From DASUPK01 sp033856335 (GTDB lineage: Bacteria > Actinomycetota > Thermoleophilia > Solirubrobacterales > 70-9), in contig JAWVFG010000201.1 in assembly GCA_033856335.1 (NCBI GenBank), positions 1 through 7,712 of the forward strand: a stretch of 7,712 bases of DNA, given 5' to 3'. Positions within the stretch are counted from its first letter, which is position 1; each line of letters begins with the position of its first letter. The notes below the pieces were generated by a model that was not told where the DNA came from, searched no databases, and saw only the letters and a list, made by a program, of their open reading frames with translations. The position numbers were made by a program, and so were the translations under genes. This document shows positions 6,886 to 7,712 of the stretch, piece after piece.

Positions 6886-7712
6886 ATGGGCCGTAGGGGT
6901 ACGGCTCGATTGACCAGGAGCGGCGCGGCGGCCCTCGTGGCGTTGGCGTGCGTGATCGGGGTGACGATCACTTCGACATCCGCCGGAAAGACCGCGCCGA
7001 AGGGTGCGGTGACCGAGCCGGTCGTATTCGCCGGGAACAACTGGGACGGCACCGCGGACGTGCTCAGATTCACGCCGCCGGCGGGGTCGAAGCCCGGCTC
7101 CTTCACGCGAATCGCCCGCGTCAACATCATTCCGGACAAGGACCAGCGGATGCAGGAGATCCTCACCGACCCGGTCAAGCTGGCCTATTTCCTCGCGATC
7201 CGAGAGGGCATCGGCGAGGGACACGATCAGTTTGTCGACGACATGTACAGCACCAACGACGGCACGCATCTGATCGTCTCCCGCCCAAGCTTCGCCGACG
7301 TCGTCTCGATCGACCTCGCCACGGACCAGATCACCTGGCGCTTCCCGATGGACGGGCACCGCTCCGACCATATGGCCCTCTCGCCCGACGGCAGCAATGT
7401 CGCCGTCTCCGACTCGACCGCCAACGTCGTCCACGTCCTCGACACCGCAACGGGCCAGGAGGCCTGGAGATTCCCGTCCGGGGACTCACCGCACGAAAAC
7501 GTCTACTCCCGCGACGGAAGCCGGATCTACCACGCCAGCATCGGCCTGGTCTACACGCCTGCCGACCAGCCGCAGTTCGACACGACCAAGGGCGACCGCC
7601 GCTTCGAGATCGTCGACACGAGCACGCACCAGGTAATCAAGACGCTCAACATGGGCCAGAAGCTCGCCGAGGCGGGCTACCCGAACATGAGCTCCGCGGT
7701 CCGGCCGATGGC
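6886..7712 (+). CDS. Exported YncE/YVTN-like beta-propeller protein (3' end outside the window)
   Basis: The frame is open from ATG 6886 to the right edge (275 complete codons). The N-terminus is a Sec-type signal peptide: basic residues (MGRRGTARLTR, 1-11), hydrophobic core AAALVALACVIGVTI (14-28), and probable cleavage after TSA (A33). Cys22 does not fit a lipobox, so a lipoprotein is unlikely. The mature part begins with AGNNWDGTADV (49-59). From about residue 112 it shows blade-like repeats: DGTHLIVSRP with VVSIDLATDQITWRF (125-153), LSPDGSNVAVSD with VVHVLDTATGQEAWRF (165-196), and SRDGSRIYHAS with FEIVDTSTHQVIKTL (208-254). This alternation of SPDG-type turns and VxDTATG-type strands is the YVTN/YncE propeller pattern. 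Such proteins are extracytoplasmic; some bind ligands or partners, others have no known function. Residues 76-117 do not resemble a blade. No enzymatic motif is visible and the role is unknown. Its own promoter and secretion suggest it is unrelated to the repair genes upstream. Confidence 0.8.
   Translation, partial: MGRRGTARLTRSGAAALVALACVIGVTITSTSAGKTAPKGAVTEPVVFAGNNWDGTADVLRFTPPAGSKPGSFTRIARVNIIPDKDQRMQEILTDPVKLAYFLAIREGIGEGHDQFVDDMYSTNDGTHLIVSRPSFADVVSIDLATDQITWRFPMDGHRSDHMALSPDGSNVAVSDSTANVVHVLDTATGQEAWRFPSGDSPHENVYSRDGSRIYHASIGLVYTPADQPQFDTTKGDRRFEIVDTSTHQVIKTLNMGQKLAEAGYPNMSSAVRPM

Overview
The window is very GC-rich (roughly 70 % by eye) with strongly GC-biased third codon positions and tightly packed genes, all on the + strand. 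Together with a TAGGTT-type -10 candidate, this suggests an actinomycete-like bacterium. A deep-branching lineage such as Thermoleophilia/Solirubrobacterales is my guess from gene style, not something the sequence proves. No rRNA, tRNA, CRISPR array, IS element or phage gene is visible.

Left and centre (1-6226): two overlapping genes encode a two-subunit helicase-nuclease of the AddAB/RecBCD functional class. The first (cut by the left edge) is an AddB-like protein with a degenerate helicase-like body and a C-terminal PD-(D/E)XK nuclease. The second is a complete 1208-residue AddA-like protein with a full set of UvrD/Rep superfamily 1 helicase motifs and its own C-terminal nuclease. They overlap by four bases (ATGA), which implies translational coupling and roughly equal production of the subunits. 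The inferred job is resection of double-strand DNA ends to start recombinational repair, and degradation of foreign linear DNA. Both nuclease domains carry the four-cysteine pattern of an iron-sulfur cluster.

Right of centre (6230-6808): a 192-residue gamma-glutamylcyclotransferase-like protein starts three bases after the helicase stop, in the same reading frame, so it is probably co-transcribed. Its substrate and any link to DNA repair are unknown.

Right end (6809-7712): a 77-base gap holds a small palindrome, a possible -10 element and a good ribosome binding site. After it comes an exported beta-propeller (YncE/YVTN-like) protein, open to the right edge. It is probably a separate transcription unit.

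No clearly new system is visible. The most worthwhile points are the paired Fe-S nuclease domains, the AddAB-type (rather than AdnAB-type) enzyme in a likely actinobacterium, and the coupled gamma-glutamylcyclotransferase-like gene.
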